Part shown: positions 47,789-56,449 of the stretch, one piece after another | How positions within the stretch are numbered: position 1 is the first letter of the stretch | How the letters are laid out: each line of letters starts with the position of its first letter | From: JABDLO01 sp035327565 | GTDB taxonomy: Bacteria; Bacteroidota; Bacteroidia; Chitinophagales; Saprospiraceae | NCBI GenBank assembly: GCA_035327565.1 | Contig: DAOLDB010000008.1 | Location: 1 to 64,000, forward strand | Direction of reading: 5' to 3' | Length of the DNA stretch: 64,000 nt | The notes under the pieces: generated by a model | What the model saw: only the letters and a program-made list of their open reading frames with translations | Told to the model about the DNA's origin: nothing | Databases searched by the model: none | Translations under genes and position numbers: made by a program

Positions 47789-49498
47789 ATGACAATTACA
47801 ATGAAAGTTTCTGATTCGGGACAATCGCGTGCTCAAATATCCAGATCATCAATTCAGCGATTATATATCGCCATGAGGCACCTCTTCATCAGAGGAAGCT
47901 ACAAACCTCTGGGCATTTCCGGCGAAACTATGATTAACTCTCTTCTCGCATTAAAACCTGAAATCTACGGCTCTATAGCCGATGATGAAAAGGTAGAACT
48001 CAATGGTCTTTTGTATATTTTTCAGCGTTTACCTCAAGGCATTGAACAATGCAGGTATATCAAATTGATCAGTCGCGAAGGTTTTGATAAAACTCATTTT
48101 ACACCGCTCATCCCGAGTAAAAGAAGGAGAAATTGTTACCGCATTGACGATGAACAAATGTTTATTGAGATGACCAGGGGTAGAAGTGACATCTATGATG
48201 TACTTACTCATTTGACATTTATGTACATTGAAGCGGAGAAGATCAGAAAAAATGCTCTTGATTCTAAAGACCGTAAAAACCGGGCATGGAAGATGATTGA
48301 AAAGATCATCGAAAAAATAGAAAGGGGAGAAGAGTTTTCAAAAGAAGTGGGGTTTACCTATCTGAGCACACTTTTAGGGCGTACATATGCAGAGACGAAA
48401 GAAGCATGCGATCGCTTTGAATCAGCAGAAAAAGTAAATAGTTTATTCAGCATTACTTATTGGATGGGTAAACTTTCTATGGACGAGTTTATCGATCAAT
48501 TAGACAGGGAAATCAGCTTTTCATCTGCATTGCGGGAAAACTTAGGCCATCATATCTATGGTGAAGAGTGGGCTACTGCAATCAAGCAGGTGTTGCACAA
48601 TAATCAATGGACCGACAGACCTGTGCATATTATCAGTTCGAATATGCATAGTGTTATGAATTGTTTTTATGCCAAAGTCGCTTTGGGCTCAAAAGTAAAA
48701 GCTCATTCACTAGAGGAATATGCTGAAATACTCAGTCAATCAGACAATGGACACCTGAGAGAATTGGTAAGAAAGTATGCCCTCCAAAATGGTATGATGG
48801 AGCTGCATGATTTCACCGGCACCAATATATCGGTACAAATCTTTGACTGCAATGCTGTACCGGTAAAATCATTACCACAGGATTTACAATGGAGACAAAG
48901 CAGCAAAGGAAAAAACCCGGTACTTATAGTAATGGATTATGCTTTCGGGGAACAGGCCTATGAAACCATGGATGAGTTGCTCAAGCCATTCGAAACGGAA
49001 AACCTTTCAGTCCCCTTCCACGTGAGGTCGATCAATATTATGGGAAAAGCAGGTATTCTCACCGGTTCCAAAGGCGATATTATGATTCCAACTGCTCACG
49101 TATTTGAAGGGAGTGCAGATAATTATCCATTCGAAAATGCCCTTTTACCTTCGCAGTTTGAAGGAAGGGGGTTAGGGGTATATAGTGGGCCTATGATAAC
49201 AGTGTTAGGGACTTCACTACAAAATAAGGACATTTTACAGTATTTCATGGAATCAAGCTGGCAGGCCATAGGCCTTGAAATGGAAGGGGCTCATTACCAA
49301 AAAGCCATTCAGGCAGCCAGTAAAATCAGGAATAGCATTGATCCGGATGTGGTATTGAGGTATGCCTATTATGCCTCAGACAATCCATTGGAAACAGGAA
49401 GTACGCTGGCGTCAGGTAGTTTGGGGTTGGATGGTGTTAAACCCACTTATATGATCACTATAGCTATTCTTAATGGCATTGGAGAAAGTATTTTGTGA
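47789..49498 (+). CDS. DUF6909 protein with nucleoside-phosphorylase-like C-terminus
   Basis: The 569-residue protein matches the Bacteroidota family DUF6909. The N-terminal half is helical. The C-terminal half (about 370-565) has landmarks like the PNP/UDP phosphorylase fold: NPVLIVMDYAFGEQA, IMGKAGILTGSKGDIMIPTAHV and GLEMEGAHYQKAIQAA (compare the MEG/MExA substrate motif). No signal peptide. The likeness suggests binding of a nucleoside or related ligand; activity is unproven. Met5 is an alternative start. Confidence 0.7.
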   Translation: MTITMKVSDSGQSRAQISRSSIQRLYIAMRHLFIRGSYKPLGISGETMINSLLALKPEIYGSIADDEKVELNGLLYIFQRLPQGIEQCRYIKLISREGFDKTHFTPLIPSKRRRNCYRIDDEQMFIEMTRGRSDIYDVLTHLTFMYIEAEKIRKNALDSKDRKNRAWKMIEKIIEKIERGEEFSKEVGFTYLSTLLGRTYAETKEACDRFESAEKVNSLFSITYWMGKLSMDEFIDQLDREISFSSALRENLGHHIYGEEWATAIKQVLHNNQWTDRPVHIISSNMHSVMNCFYAKVALGSKVKAHSLEEYAEILSQSDNGHLRELVRKYALQNGMMELHDFTGTNISVQIFDCNAVPVKSLPQDLQWRQSSKGKNPVLIVMDYAFGEQAYETMDELLKPFETENLSVPFHVRSINIMGKAGILTGSKGDIMIPTAHVFEGSADNYPFENALLPSQFEGRGLGVYSGPMITVLGTSLQNKDILQYFMESSWQAIGLEMEGAHYQKAIQAASKIRNSIDPDVVLRYAYYASDNPLETGSTLASGSLGLDGVKPTYMITIAILNGIGESIL

Positions 49499-49625
49499 GC
49501 CATTAAATCTATTTTTCCAACGGCATATCCGTATTAAGCAAGACCCTTTTTACCTTGTGCATAGTGTGTGTATAATAAAATTAATAGAAGGTACAAAAAG
49601 AATTCAACCTAAAACTGATTTCCAT

Positions 49626-50774
49626 ATGTTTCAACATTTGATTCCTTATTTAAAAAATACAGGATCAAGGACTTCGGGCTTGTTATTTATGATCAATTCA
49701 ATACTGTTCAGCAATTTTGCAGTGCGACTTCCTGAAATCAAATCCTACTTAGGCATAAATAATGCAGAGCTTGGGATAGCACTTTTGATGTCTCCTATGG
49801 GTGTGTTGATTGCAACACCTTTTTCAGTTTTAGCCATTAATCGATTGGGTACGGGTAGGATCGCAGTATTCAGTGGAGTTTGGGTTTGCCTATCCGTCAT
49901 TTTACTTGCGGTGCCGGAAAATTTTATAATTTTTTGTGCAGCCATGTTATTTTTTGGTCTTAGTCATGGCGCACTGGATATTAGCAGCAATACAGTAGTC
50001 TCTGCTCTAGAAAAGAGAGACAGAAAAGTGTATATGTCTTCTTCTCATGCGTTTTGGAGTCTGGGAGCAATGGCAGGTGCCATAACCGGGGGCCTTGCAG
50101 CTTCAACTGGAATAACACCTTTCTCCCATTTGGTGGTTGTTAGTGTAACTTGTTTGTTGATTCTTATTTCACATTCCGGGTATATCTATCGCTTGAAAGA
50201 TGAAGCTGAAGCAGCTTTAAAACTTATCTGGCCGGGGTTTTACCTGTTCATTCTTATCGTCATTGGTTTTTTTGTATTTCTTACTGAAGGAGCCATTGCA
50301 GAATGGAATGCCATATTTTTTGATGAAGTTTTAGAGAGCCCAAAGAAATATTTAGGCTTAGGTTATGCGGGTTTTACTGCATCCATGGCTTTTATCAGAC
50401 TGCTTGGCGATCGGATATTTGCAGCATGGGATACCCGCAAAGTGATGCTAATCGCAATTTTTACAGGATGTACCGGAATATTTATCTATTCAGGAGGGTA
50501 TTCCGTAGCCCTATGTACCATAGCGATGATGATTGCCGGAATGGGATGTGCCCTTATTATTCCATTGGTGTTTTTCCATGCAGGTTCATCCTCCCGGGTT
50601 TCGCCCAGTCTTGGAATCGCCATGGTAGCAACATTTGGTTATTCAGGTTTAATGGCCGGGCCTCCATTGATGGGTTTTATCAGTGAGATATTCTCTTTGC
50701 GTACCAGTTTTTACTTTTTATCTTTTTGTTTTGTAATTATTTTTGTTCTCGCTTTGACCATTAAGAAAAATTAA
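49626..50774 (+). CDS. MFS transporter, fucose-permease-like
   Basis: The 382-residue protein from Met at 49626 (MFQHLIPYL) has 12 hydrophobic segments and a FucP-like layout, with FSNFAVRLPEIKSYLGINNAELGI in the first loop region (cited in part) and HGALDISSNTVVSALEKRDRK after helix 4. A longer reading from 49473 would overlap the preceding gene and adds a polar stretch unlike a membrane protein, so I reject it. The substrate is probably a sugar or other small solute but is not determined. Confidence 0.82.
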   Translation: MFQHLIPYLKNTGSRTSGLLFMINSILFSNFAVRLPEIKSYLGINNAELGIALLMSPMGVLIATPFSVLAINRLGTGRIAVFSGVWVCLSVILLAVPENFIIFCAAMLFFGLSHGALDISSNTVVSALEKRDRKVYMSSSHAFWSLGAMAGAITGGLAASTGITPFSHLVVVSVTCLLILISHSGYIYRLKDEAEAALKLIWPGFYLFILIVIGFFVFLTEGAIAEWNAIFFDEVLESPKKYLGLGYAGFTASMAFIRLLGDRIFAAWDTRKVMLIAIFTGCTGIFIYSGGYSVALCTIAMMIAGMGCALIIPLVFFHAGSSSRVSPSLGIAMVATFGYSGLMAGPPLMGFISEIFSLRTSFYFLSFCFVIIFVLALTIKKN

Positions 50775-50872
50775 TTATTAAAAATTAAATTTTTGGTATC
50801 CTTAACATTTGTTTGCGGATCTCTGCTTTTTATAAAAATTCCGTTGAAAAAAGTTAATTGTTTGTAAAAAAA

Positions 50873-51241
50873 ATGAAAAGTATCCTCACCATTGGTTTAT
50901 TGGTATTGTCCAACGCATTTATGACCCTGGCCTGGTATGGCCATTTAAAATTTACTGAATGGAAATGGTTTAGTAAACTGGGACTTGTTTCTATTATCTT
51001 CATCAGTTGGGGTATTGCCCTCTTTGAATATTGTTTTCAAGTGCCTGCTAACAAGATAGGCTTTCACAGTAATGGAGGCCCTTTTACGCTGGTTGAATTG
51101 AAAGTTCTGCAGGAAGTAATCACATTGGTAGTTTTTGTTATATTTACTTTGTTAGTATTCAGGAACGAAAGTTTCAGGGTTAATCATATCATTGGGTTTA
51201 TATTCCTTGTATTAGCTGTGTATTTCATCTTTAAAAAGTGA
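50873..51241 (+). CDS. DMT family (DUF486) small membrane protein
   Basis: The protein of about 122 residues from ATG 50873 (MKSILTIGLLVLSNAFMT) has four membrane helices and the DUF486 sequence pattern FEYCFQVPANKIGF and GGPFTLVELKVLQEVITLVVF, cited in part. DUF486 is related to the DMT transporter superfamily. Function unknown. It is convergent with the SQR-like gene, with 19 bp between stops. Confidence 0.85.
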   Translation: MKSILTIGLLVLSNAFMTLAWYGHLKFTEWKWFSKLGLVSIIFISWGIALFEYCFQVPANKIGFHSNGGPFTLVELKVLQEVITLVVFVIFTLLVFRNESFRVNHIIGFIFLVLAVYFIFKK

Positions 51242-51260
51242 TTTTATAACGGGGCAAGGA

Positions 51261-52514
51261 CTACATCCTGCCTTTCAACATGAAATTCCAATACAGGAAG
51301 GGTAGTCCATACTTTTTTAATAGCCACATGCTGAATTGTTCTTTCGTAGTATCTACAAATTTGGTAATCCAAGGATCACTGTCACGTACATTGCCGTATT
51401 TGAATTCCGCCAGAAGCATGGATCCATATCCCGTCAGTATAGGGCAGCTGGAATACCCCTCGTACTTAACATCGCTTAACTTTCCATTATTCAGAAATTG
51501 AATAATATTTTCTACTACCACCGGTGCTTGTTTTCTGATAGCCGCTCCGGTTTTTGCTGTCGGTAATCCCGCTGCGTCACCAATTGAAAATACATTGGAA
51601 TATTGCACATGTTGCAAACTGTGAATATCTACATTGACCATCCCTTTTTGAGCACCTTCGGTATAAACCAGATTGGAGTTTCTTACAAAATCAGGTGTAC
51701 GTTGTGGAGGCGCCAGATGTAACAGGTCGTAAGGTACTACTACCTTCGGGCCTTCAATGGTTTCATTTAAAACAGGGTCGTCTGGTGCTACTTCGTAATC
51801 TTTGTGGGTGTATTCAAAGGTAATCACTTTATTGACCGCATCAATTGAGGTAGGTTTATGGAATGGTTTGAAAATGATTTTTCTCTCTTCAATGATACGG
51901 TTCAGGGTTTTTGCAAATTCCGGTGTACCAAAAATTACAGTACCCGGAGTAAAAAAAGCTACATTTGCTTCATTTCGGATTCCTCTTTTCCTGAAGTGGT
52001 GTTCTGCCATATACATGATTTTCTGAGGGGCCCCTCCACATTTAATTGGAGCTGCGGGTTGTGTAAAAATGGCATTGCCACCTTCAAATGAACTGATCAC
52101 TTTCCATGCATGCTGAGGATCAGTGTAGATACTGCATACCGAACCTTTGCCCAACGCATTGCTCAATCCATCAATTGCTTCAAGATCGTTAACCAAACCC
52201 GGAACAACCAATAAAACATCATAAGAATATAATCCATTTTTTTCGGTAACAACTTCATTGTTATCCGGATGAAGGGAAAGCACGCGGTCTTTGATCCAAT
52301 ACACTCCTTTTGGTATGGTATCCTTTTCTTTTCGTATGGTTTTTTGATAATCAAAAGTGCCGGCTCCCACAAGCGTCCAGGCAGGTTGATAATAATGGTT
52401 TTCTGATGGCTCGACTATGGCAATGCTCAACTTTTTATCCTTTCGGATCAATTGGGCAGCTACAGTAATTCCTGCAGTGCCTCCTCCAGCGATCATGATT
52501 TGAAAATGTCTCAT
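51261..52514 (-). CDS. sqr: Sulfide:quinone oxidoreductase-like flavoprotein
   Basis: The 417-residue enzyme has an FAD-binding GGGTAGITVA at residues about 8-17 and a second dinucleotide region ending in FSIGDAAGLPTAKTGAAIRKQ. The two active-site cysteines of SQR are present: Cys159 (KCGGAPQKIMY) and Cys357 (YSSCPILTGYG), matching the 160/356 spacing known in the family. It would oxidise sulfide at the membrane surface and pass electrons to quinone. A Crp-type palindrome lies 154 bp upstream. Confidence 0.9.
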   Translation of the reverse strand: MRHFQIMIAGGGTAGITVAAQLIRKDKKLSIAIVEPSENHYYQPAWTLVGAGTFDYQKTIRKEKDTIPKGVYWIKDRVLSLHPDNNEVVTEKNGLYSYDVLLVVPGLVNDLEAIDGLSNALGKGSVCSIYTDPQHAWKVISSFEGGNAIFTQPAAPIKCGGAPQKIMYMAEHHFRKRGIRNEANVAFFTPGTVIFGTPEFAKTLNRIIEERKIIFKPFHKPTSIDAVNKVITFEYTHKDYEVAPDDPVLNETIEGPKVVVPYDLLHLAPPQRTPDFVRNSNLVYTEGAQKGMVNVDIHSLQHVQYSNVFSIGDAAGLPTAKTGAAIRKQAPVVVENIIQFLNNGKLSDVKYEGYSSCPILTGYGSMLLAEFKYGNVRDSDPWITKFVDTTKEQFSMWLLKKYGLPFLYWNFMLKGRM

Positions 52515-52667
52515 AAGTCTTCATTTGTAATAACATGTAAAAATTTTAAGCAAAAAAGTGCTAAATATTCACTCACCTATTATTTGATAGTGGCATATGA
52601 TGTTTATAATAAATTATACATTCTTCAATTTAGCCACAGTAAAGTTCGCCTTTATCATACAGGTGTT

Positions 52668-52685
52668 TTGTGACATTGATCACAA
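52668..52685. promoter_or_regulatory. Perfect Crp/Fnr-type palindrome
   Basis: TTGTGA-CATTGA-TCACAA is a perfect 6-bp inverted repeat around N6 and contains the classical TGTGA-N6-TCACA core. It sits between the divergent SQR-like and Crp-like genes, 107 bp upstream of the regulator start. A second inverted repeat (ATGATT-TG-AATCAT, 52693-52706) lies just beyond it. The neighbouring Crp-like protein is the likely ligand. Confidence 0.65.
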
Positions 52686-52756
52686 ATTGAATATGATTTG
52701 AATCATTCTATTCATGATGCTTCGGTAATGAAATCACCGGATAACAAAACTTTCAG

Positions 52757-52764
52757 TAAGTTTG
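52757..52764 (+). promoter_or_regulatory. Putative crp-like gene -7 element
   Basis: TAAGTTTG matches the Bacteroidota -7 consensus and ends 28 bp before the preferred ATG at 52792. No -33 TTG is seen at proper spacing, as may be the case for an activator-dependent promoter. Confidence 0.45.
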
Positions 52765-52791
52765 TCTGTATATTCTAAGATAAATTTCATT

Positions 52792-53445
52792 ATGATTGAC
52801 AAACTGGTCTTAAGGAAATATTTGCCATATTTTTCGGATGAGGCTTTATTGAATGCCATAGCGATGAATGGTGAGCTGGTGCATATTAATGCCGGTGAAT
52901 TGATTATGGAGCCTGGTAAATACATTAAGGTTATTCCTATCATTTTATATGGATCCATTAAGGTGTTGAGACCCGATGAAAAAGACAAAGAAGTACTATT
53001 GTACTATTTAGAGAAAGGGGACACCTGCGCTATGTCCTTAACCTGTTGTAATGCATATCAGCCCAGTGAAGTGAAAGCAATTGCTGAGGAGGACACAGAT
53101 ATGATCAATGTACCGGTTATTTTACATGAAGAATGGCAAATCAAATTCCGGCAATGGAAAGAGTTTGTTGCACGAACATATTTAAAGAGATTTAATGAAT
53201 TATTAAAAACCGTTGATGAAATTGCTTTCAAAAAAATGGATGAGCGACTTCTTGTATATTTACATCGCAAAATGAATCAAGGAAAATTAACAGAAATTCA
53301 GACTACTCATCATGAGATTGGAAAGGATTTAGGGACTTCCCGGGAAGTAATTTCAAGATTACTCAAACAACTTGAAAATGAAGGCCACTTGGTTTTGGGC
53401 AGAAATAAAATCAAAATGAAAAATAATAAAATGGCTACGGATTAA
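52792..53445 (+). CDS. Crp/Fnr family transcriptional regulator
   Basis: The protein of 217 residues from ATG 52792 (MIDKLVLRKYL) has a cyclic-nucleotide-binding-like beta-roll (about 20-115) and a winged helix with recognition helix TTHHEIGKDLGTSREVISRL (about 165-185). The long helix between them is present. Two cysteines in CNAYQPSE/TCAMSLTCC could report redox state but no Fnr-type four-cysteine cluster is seen. Its TAA overlaps the ApbE ATG by one base. It probably controls itself and the SQR gene. Confidence 0.88.
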   Translation: MIDKLVLRKYLPYFSDEALLNAIAMNGELVHINAGELIMEPGKYIKVIPIILYGSIKVLRPDEKDKEVLLYYLEKGDTCAMSLTCCNAYQPSEVKAIAEEDTDMINVPVILHEEWQIKFRQWKEFVARTYLKRFNELLKTVDEIAFKKMDERLLVYLHRKMNQGKLTEIQTTHHEIGKDLGTSREVISRLLKQLENEGHLVLGRNKIKMKNNKMATD

Positions 53446-54551
53446 TGCTGTTCAGGATGGAATCACCTCAAAATACTTTAAGAATTACACCCCATATTCA
53501 TTCTTTGTTAAAATTAAAAGAGATTTGGGCAATCCTATTGATCCTGTTTTCAGTAAGCTGGCTTTCTTGTCGTCAGGAAAACCAAAAGTATTATACGATC
53601 GAAGGTCAAACTATGGGTACATACTATGCCATTACATGTAAAACTTCGGATCCCAAACCACTAAAAATATCCATTGATTCATTTCTATTGACTTTTAATC
53701 AATCCTTATCCACGTACATTCCCGACAGCAGGGTTAGCTCTTTCAATCAGGCAACTGATTCCATCATGGTTCCTCTTCATGATGATTCATTTCTTTTATC
53801 AGTAATTGAAAAGTCCAAAAAGATACACGAGCTGACACAAGGCGCTTTTGATCCAACAGTCATGCCTTTGGTTAATTTTTATGGATTTGGATATGATGGG
53901 AGACATATCATTGACTCAATGCAGCGCCAGGTCCTGGACTCTTTGATGGACGGAATTGGGATGAATAAAGTGACTTTTTATATTAAAGAAGATCAATTAG
54001 TATTGAAAAAACAAAACCCTTTGGTCGAACTTGACTTCAGTAGTATAGCTAAGGGATTAGCCGTGGATGAGGTAGGAAATTTGCTGAAAAGAAACAATAT
54101 ATTCCATTTTAAAGTGGACATCGGAGGAGAAATTGTTGTTTCCGGACACAACCCCAAGGGAAAAGATTGGGTGATTGGAATTAATACACCGGATCCGGAT
54201 ACTCCTCTTTCTGATATCATTTACCCTGTAATCCTACGTGATAAAGCCATAGCTACGTCAGGCAATTACAGAAATTTTTATATATCGAATAATAAAAAAT
54301 TTACACACATCATACATCCTTCAACGGGTGAACCTGCCATTTCAGACGTACTTTCTGCTTCCATCATAGCACCTGATTGCGTATTCGCTGATGCGCTGGC
54401 CACTGCATGCATTGTCCTGGGTTTGGAAGAATCTATGCGTTTGGTCGAATCACTGGAGGATGTGGAAGCATGTTTTATTGTTCATGGCGATGATAATAAT
54501 TCATTTGAAATCGTGTTAAGTAAGGGTGTGAAATCAACAAGGCATGAATGA
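53445..54551 (+). CDS. apbE: FAD:protein FMN transferase
   Basis: The 368-residue protein has a lipoprotein-type signal ending SWLSCRQ and the ApbE motifs: GQTMGTYYAI, DFSSIAKGLAVDEV, KVDIGGEI, the HIIHPSTGEP loop and ADALATACIVLG. It attaches FMN to Thr/Ser of exported flavoproteins such as Rnf or Nqr subunits. Met at 53457 is an alternative start. It overlaps the upstream regulator by one base and the downstream exonuclease by eight, so it sits in a coupled run. Confidence 0.92.
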   Translation: MLFRMESPQNTLRITPHIHSLLKLKEIWAILLILFSVSWLSCRQENQKYYTIEGQTMGTYYAITCKTSDPKPLKISIDSFLLTFNQSLSTYIPDSRVSSFNQATDSIMVPLHDDSFLLSVIEKSKKIHELTQGAFDPTVMPLVNFYGFGYDGRHIIDSMQRQVLDSLMDGIGMNKVTFYIKEDQLVLKKQNPLVELDFSSIAKGLAVDEVGNLLKRNNIFHFKVDIGGEIVVSGHNPKGKDWVIGINTPDPDTPLSDIIYPVILRDKAIATSGNYRNFYISNNKKFTHIIHPSTGEPAISDVLSASIIAPDCVFADALATACIVLGLEESMRLVESLEDVEACFIVHGDDNNSFEIVLSKGVKSTRHE

Positions 54552-55371
54552 AATTACTTTGAATCTCGATCGCAATTTGATTTTTTTCGATATCGAAACC
54601 ACTGGACTAAATGTGCTTAAAGATAGAATTATACAGATTGCATTAATTAAATTTAATAAAATAAATAACACACCGGAGGAAAAAACATATCTACTGAACC
54701 CGGGAGTCCCCATCCAGCCCGAAGCTATGGCCATTCATGGGATAATGGTGGATATGATAAGAAATAAGCCTTTATTTAAAGACATTGCCAATGAGTTATA
54801 CGATTGGATAGGTCATGCTGATTTGGCCGGATACAACTGTGAAAGATTTGATATTCCCTTATTGATGGAGGAGTTTGCCAGAGTAGGCCTAAATTTGGAT
54901 ATGGAAAAAAGACGCTGTTTAGATGTACAAAAGATCTTTTATAAAATGGAACCACGCACCCTCAGGGCGGCTTACCGATTGTATTGCAATAAAGAACTGA
55001 CCAATGCCCATGATGCCCTTGAAGATGCACGGGCAACCATGGAAGTCTTCTTAGGTCAGATAAAGAAATATAAAGAGGTGGATTACATAGATGAAGAGGG
55101 CCGGGTCATAGAAACTCCGATCCAGAACAATATCCAAGCCATCGTTGAATTCATTGGAAACAATGACCAGATAGATTTCACAAACCGACTCAAATACAAT
55201 AGTGAAGGTATAGTCGTTTTTAATTTTGGAAAATATATTGGCAAACCGGTGACAGAAGTTTTCACATCTGATCCTCAATACTATAATTGGATTATGGATA
55301 AGGATTTCTCCCACCAGGTAAAGCAGGTTGTAACCAGGATAAAAAATGACATGGGTAAGAAAAATGGGTAA
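54544..55371 (+). CDS. DnaQ/ExoX-like 3'-5' exonuclease
   Basis: The 275-residue protein has a DEDD exonuclease domain: FFDIETTGLNV (Asp, Glu), LAGYNCERFDIPLL (Asp) and AHDALEDARATM (His, Asp), covering residues about 10-175. A C-terminal ExoX-like domain follows (FNFGKYIGKPVTEVFTSD, then YYNWIMDKDF). It would degrade ssDNA ends, or act as an epsilon-like proofreader. The gene overlaps its neighbours on both sides by 8 bp, showing translational coupling; the pairing with metal and flavin genes is probably incidental. Confidence 0.9.
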   Translation: MNEITLNLDRNLIFFDIETTGLNVLKDRIIQIALIKFNKINNTPEEKTYLLNPGVPIQPEAMAIHGIMVDMIRNKPLFKDIANELYDWIGHADLAGYNCERFDIPLLMEEFARVGLNLDMEKRRCLDVQKIFYKMEPRTLRAAYRLYCNKELTNAHDALEDARATMEVFLGQIKKYKEVDYIDEEGRVIETPIQNNIQAIVEFIGNNDQIDFTNRLKYNSEGIVVFNFGKYIGKPVTEVFTSDPQYYNWIMDKDFSHQVKQVVTRIKNDMGKKNG

Positions 55372-56170
55372 GTATTTTTCAGGATTTGTTGGGTTGATAT
55401 GCATAACCATTTTCAATGCCTGCTATGAACCTGTAGAGGGTTGCCTGGATCCTGATGCATTAAATTATAATGTGTCGGCCGATAATATGTGTGAGGAATG
55501 CTGCCAACTTCCAAACTTGAATATTTTTTTTTCGTTTCGGGATCGGGAAAGACCTATCACATTAGGAGATACATTAGATCTCTCATCAGGTTTATTTATT
55601 ATAGAGAATTTTTCGTTTTTTCTTTCGGATATACAGTTTTACGACCAGAATTCCAAGCCTTTGATTTTTGAAGACTCTTTGCGATTTGTCCAACAATCTA
55701 CCCCCATTACCATCATCAACAATTTCAGGTATTTTGATAGGATGAATTTTGGTGGAGAGCTAAAAGAAATGCGTTTCAGCGGAAAGTTAACCCATATGAA
55801 ATTTAAAGTTGGATTGCCCTCAGTAATGAATTACCGTCCTCCGGATTCATTGCGATTAATACCGGGAATGGGTAATTTTCCCAATTCAGTATTTGGTGGT
55901 GCAGAAGCAGGCTATCGTTTCCTTTCCGTTTCTCTGCGAGTGCCTCAGACTACCACTACCATTAATCTGCTTGTATTTAATGAATATCCTTTGTCCGAAG
56001 GGATGGTTGTAATTCCTGATTTGGAAGTACCCAGAGGGAGCCGGGTAATTTTGAATGTAATACTGGATCTGCATCGATGGCTGGAAAATGTGCCTGTGAT
56101 GGGGATGGCAAATGAATGGAAAGAACCATTAATAAGAAACTTTACCCAATCTATTTCATTTCGTCCTTAA
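55364..56170 (+). CDS. MbnP-like lipoprotein/secreted copper-binding family protein
   Basis: The 268-residue product begins at the ATG overlapping the exonuclease stop (MGKYFSGFVGLICITIFNAC). After a signal peptide with a possible lipobox comes GCLDPDALNYNVSADNMC, a cysteine-bounded repeat common in Bacteroidota surface proteins. The rest is the MbnP beta-sandwich: LNIFFSF, FFLSDIQFYD, LTHMKFKVGLPSVMN, GYRFLSVSLRV. The family binds copper and pairs with an MbnH peroxidase, here the next gene. Where relatives have Trp residues before the GY of the last motif, this one reads VFGGAEAGY; only Trp239 and Trp252 remain. Confidence 0.75.
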   Translation: MGKYFSGFVGLICITIFNACYEPVEGCLDPDALNYNVSADNMCEECCQLPNLNIFFSFRDRERPITLGDTLDLSSGLFIIENFSFFLSDIQFYDQNSKPLIFEDSLRFVQQSTPITIINNFRYFDRMNFGGELKEMRFSGKLTHMKFKVGLPSVMNYRPPDSLRLIPGMGNFPNSVFGGAEAGYRFLSVSLRVPQTTTTINLLVFNEYPLSEGMVVIPDLEVPRGSRVILNVILDLHRWLENVPVMGMANEWKEPLIRNFTQSISFRP

Positions 56171-56449
56171 ATCAAAATAGGTTAGTGGGAACTTTCCTCA
56201 TTTAAATAAATGTATTCAGGATGAATATTTTTACCAGATTTTAATATAAACAATGTCCATTTCTTATAGCGGGTATCTGTACGGATCCTTCAGGGTTTTT
56301 AAATCATTGGAAATGAATTATGGTAAATAAATTTACAAATAGAAGTGTTTCAAATAAACCTGCTGCAGTATGACCTAAACTTTCCGGAATGATGCTTGTA
56401 TATAAATATAGACTGGATGATTTTGAACAGGATTGATGAGGCAATCAAT

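Noticed and set aside
49473..49625. N-terminal extension of the MFS gene
   Set aside because: It overlaps the preceding gene and encodes a polar stretch unlike the start of a membrane transporter; Met at 49626 fits the family.
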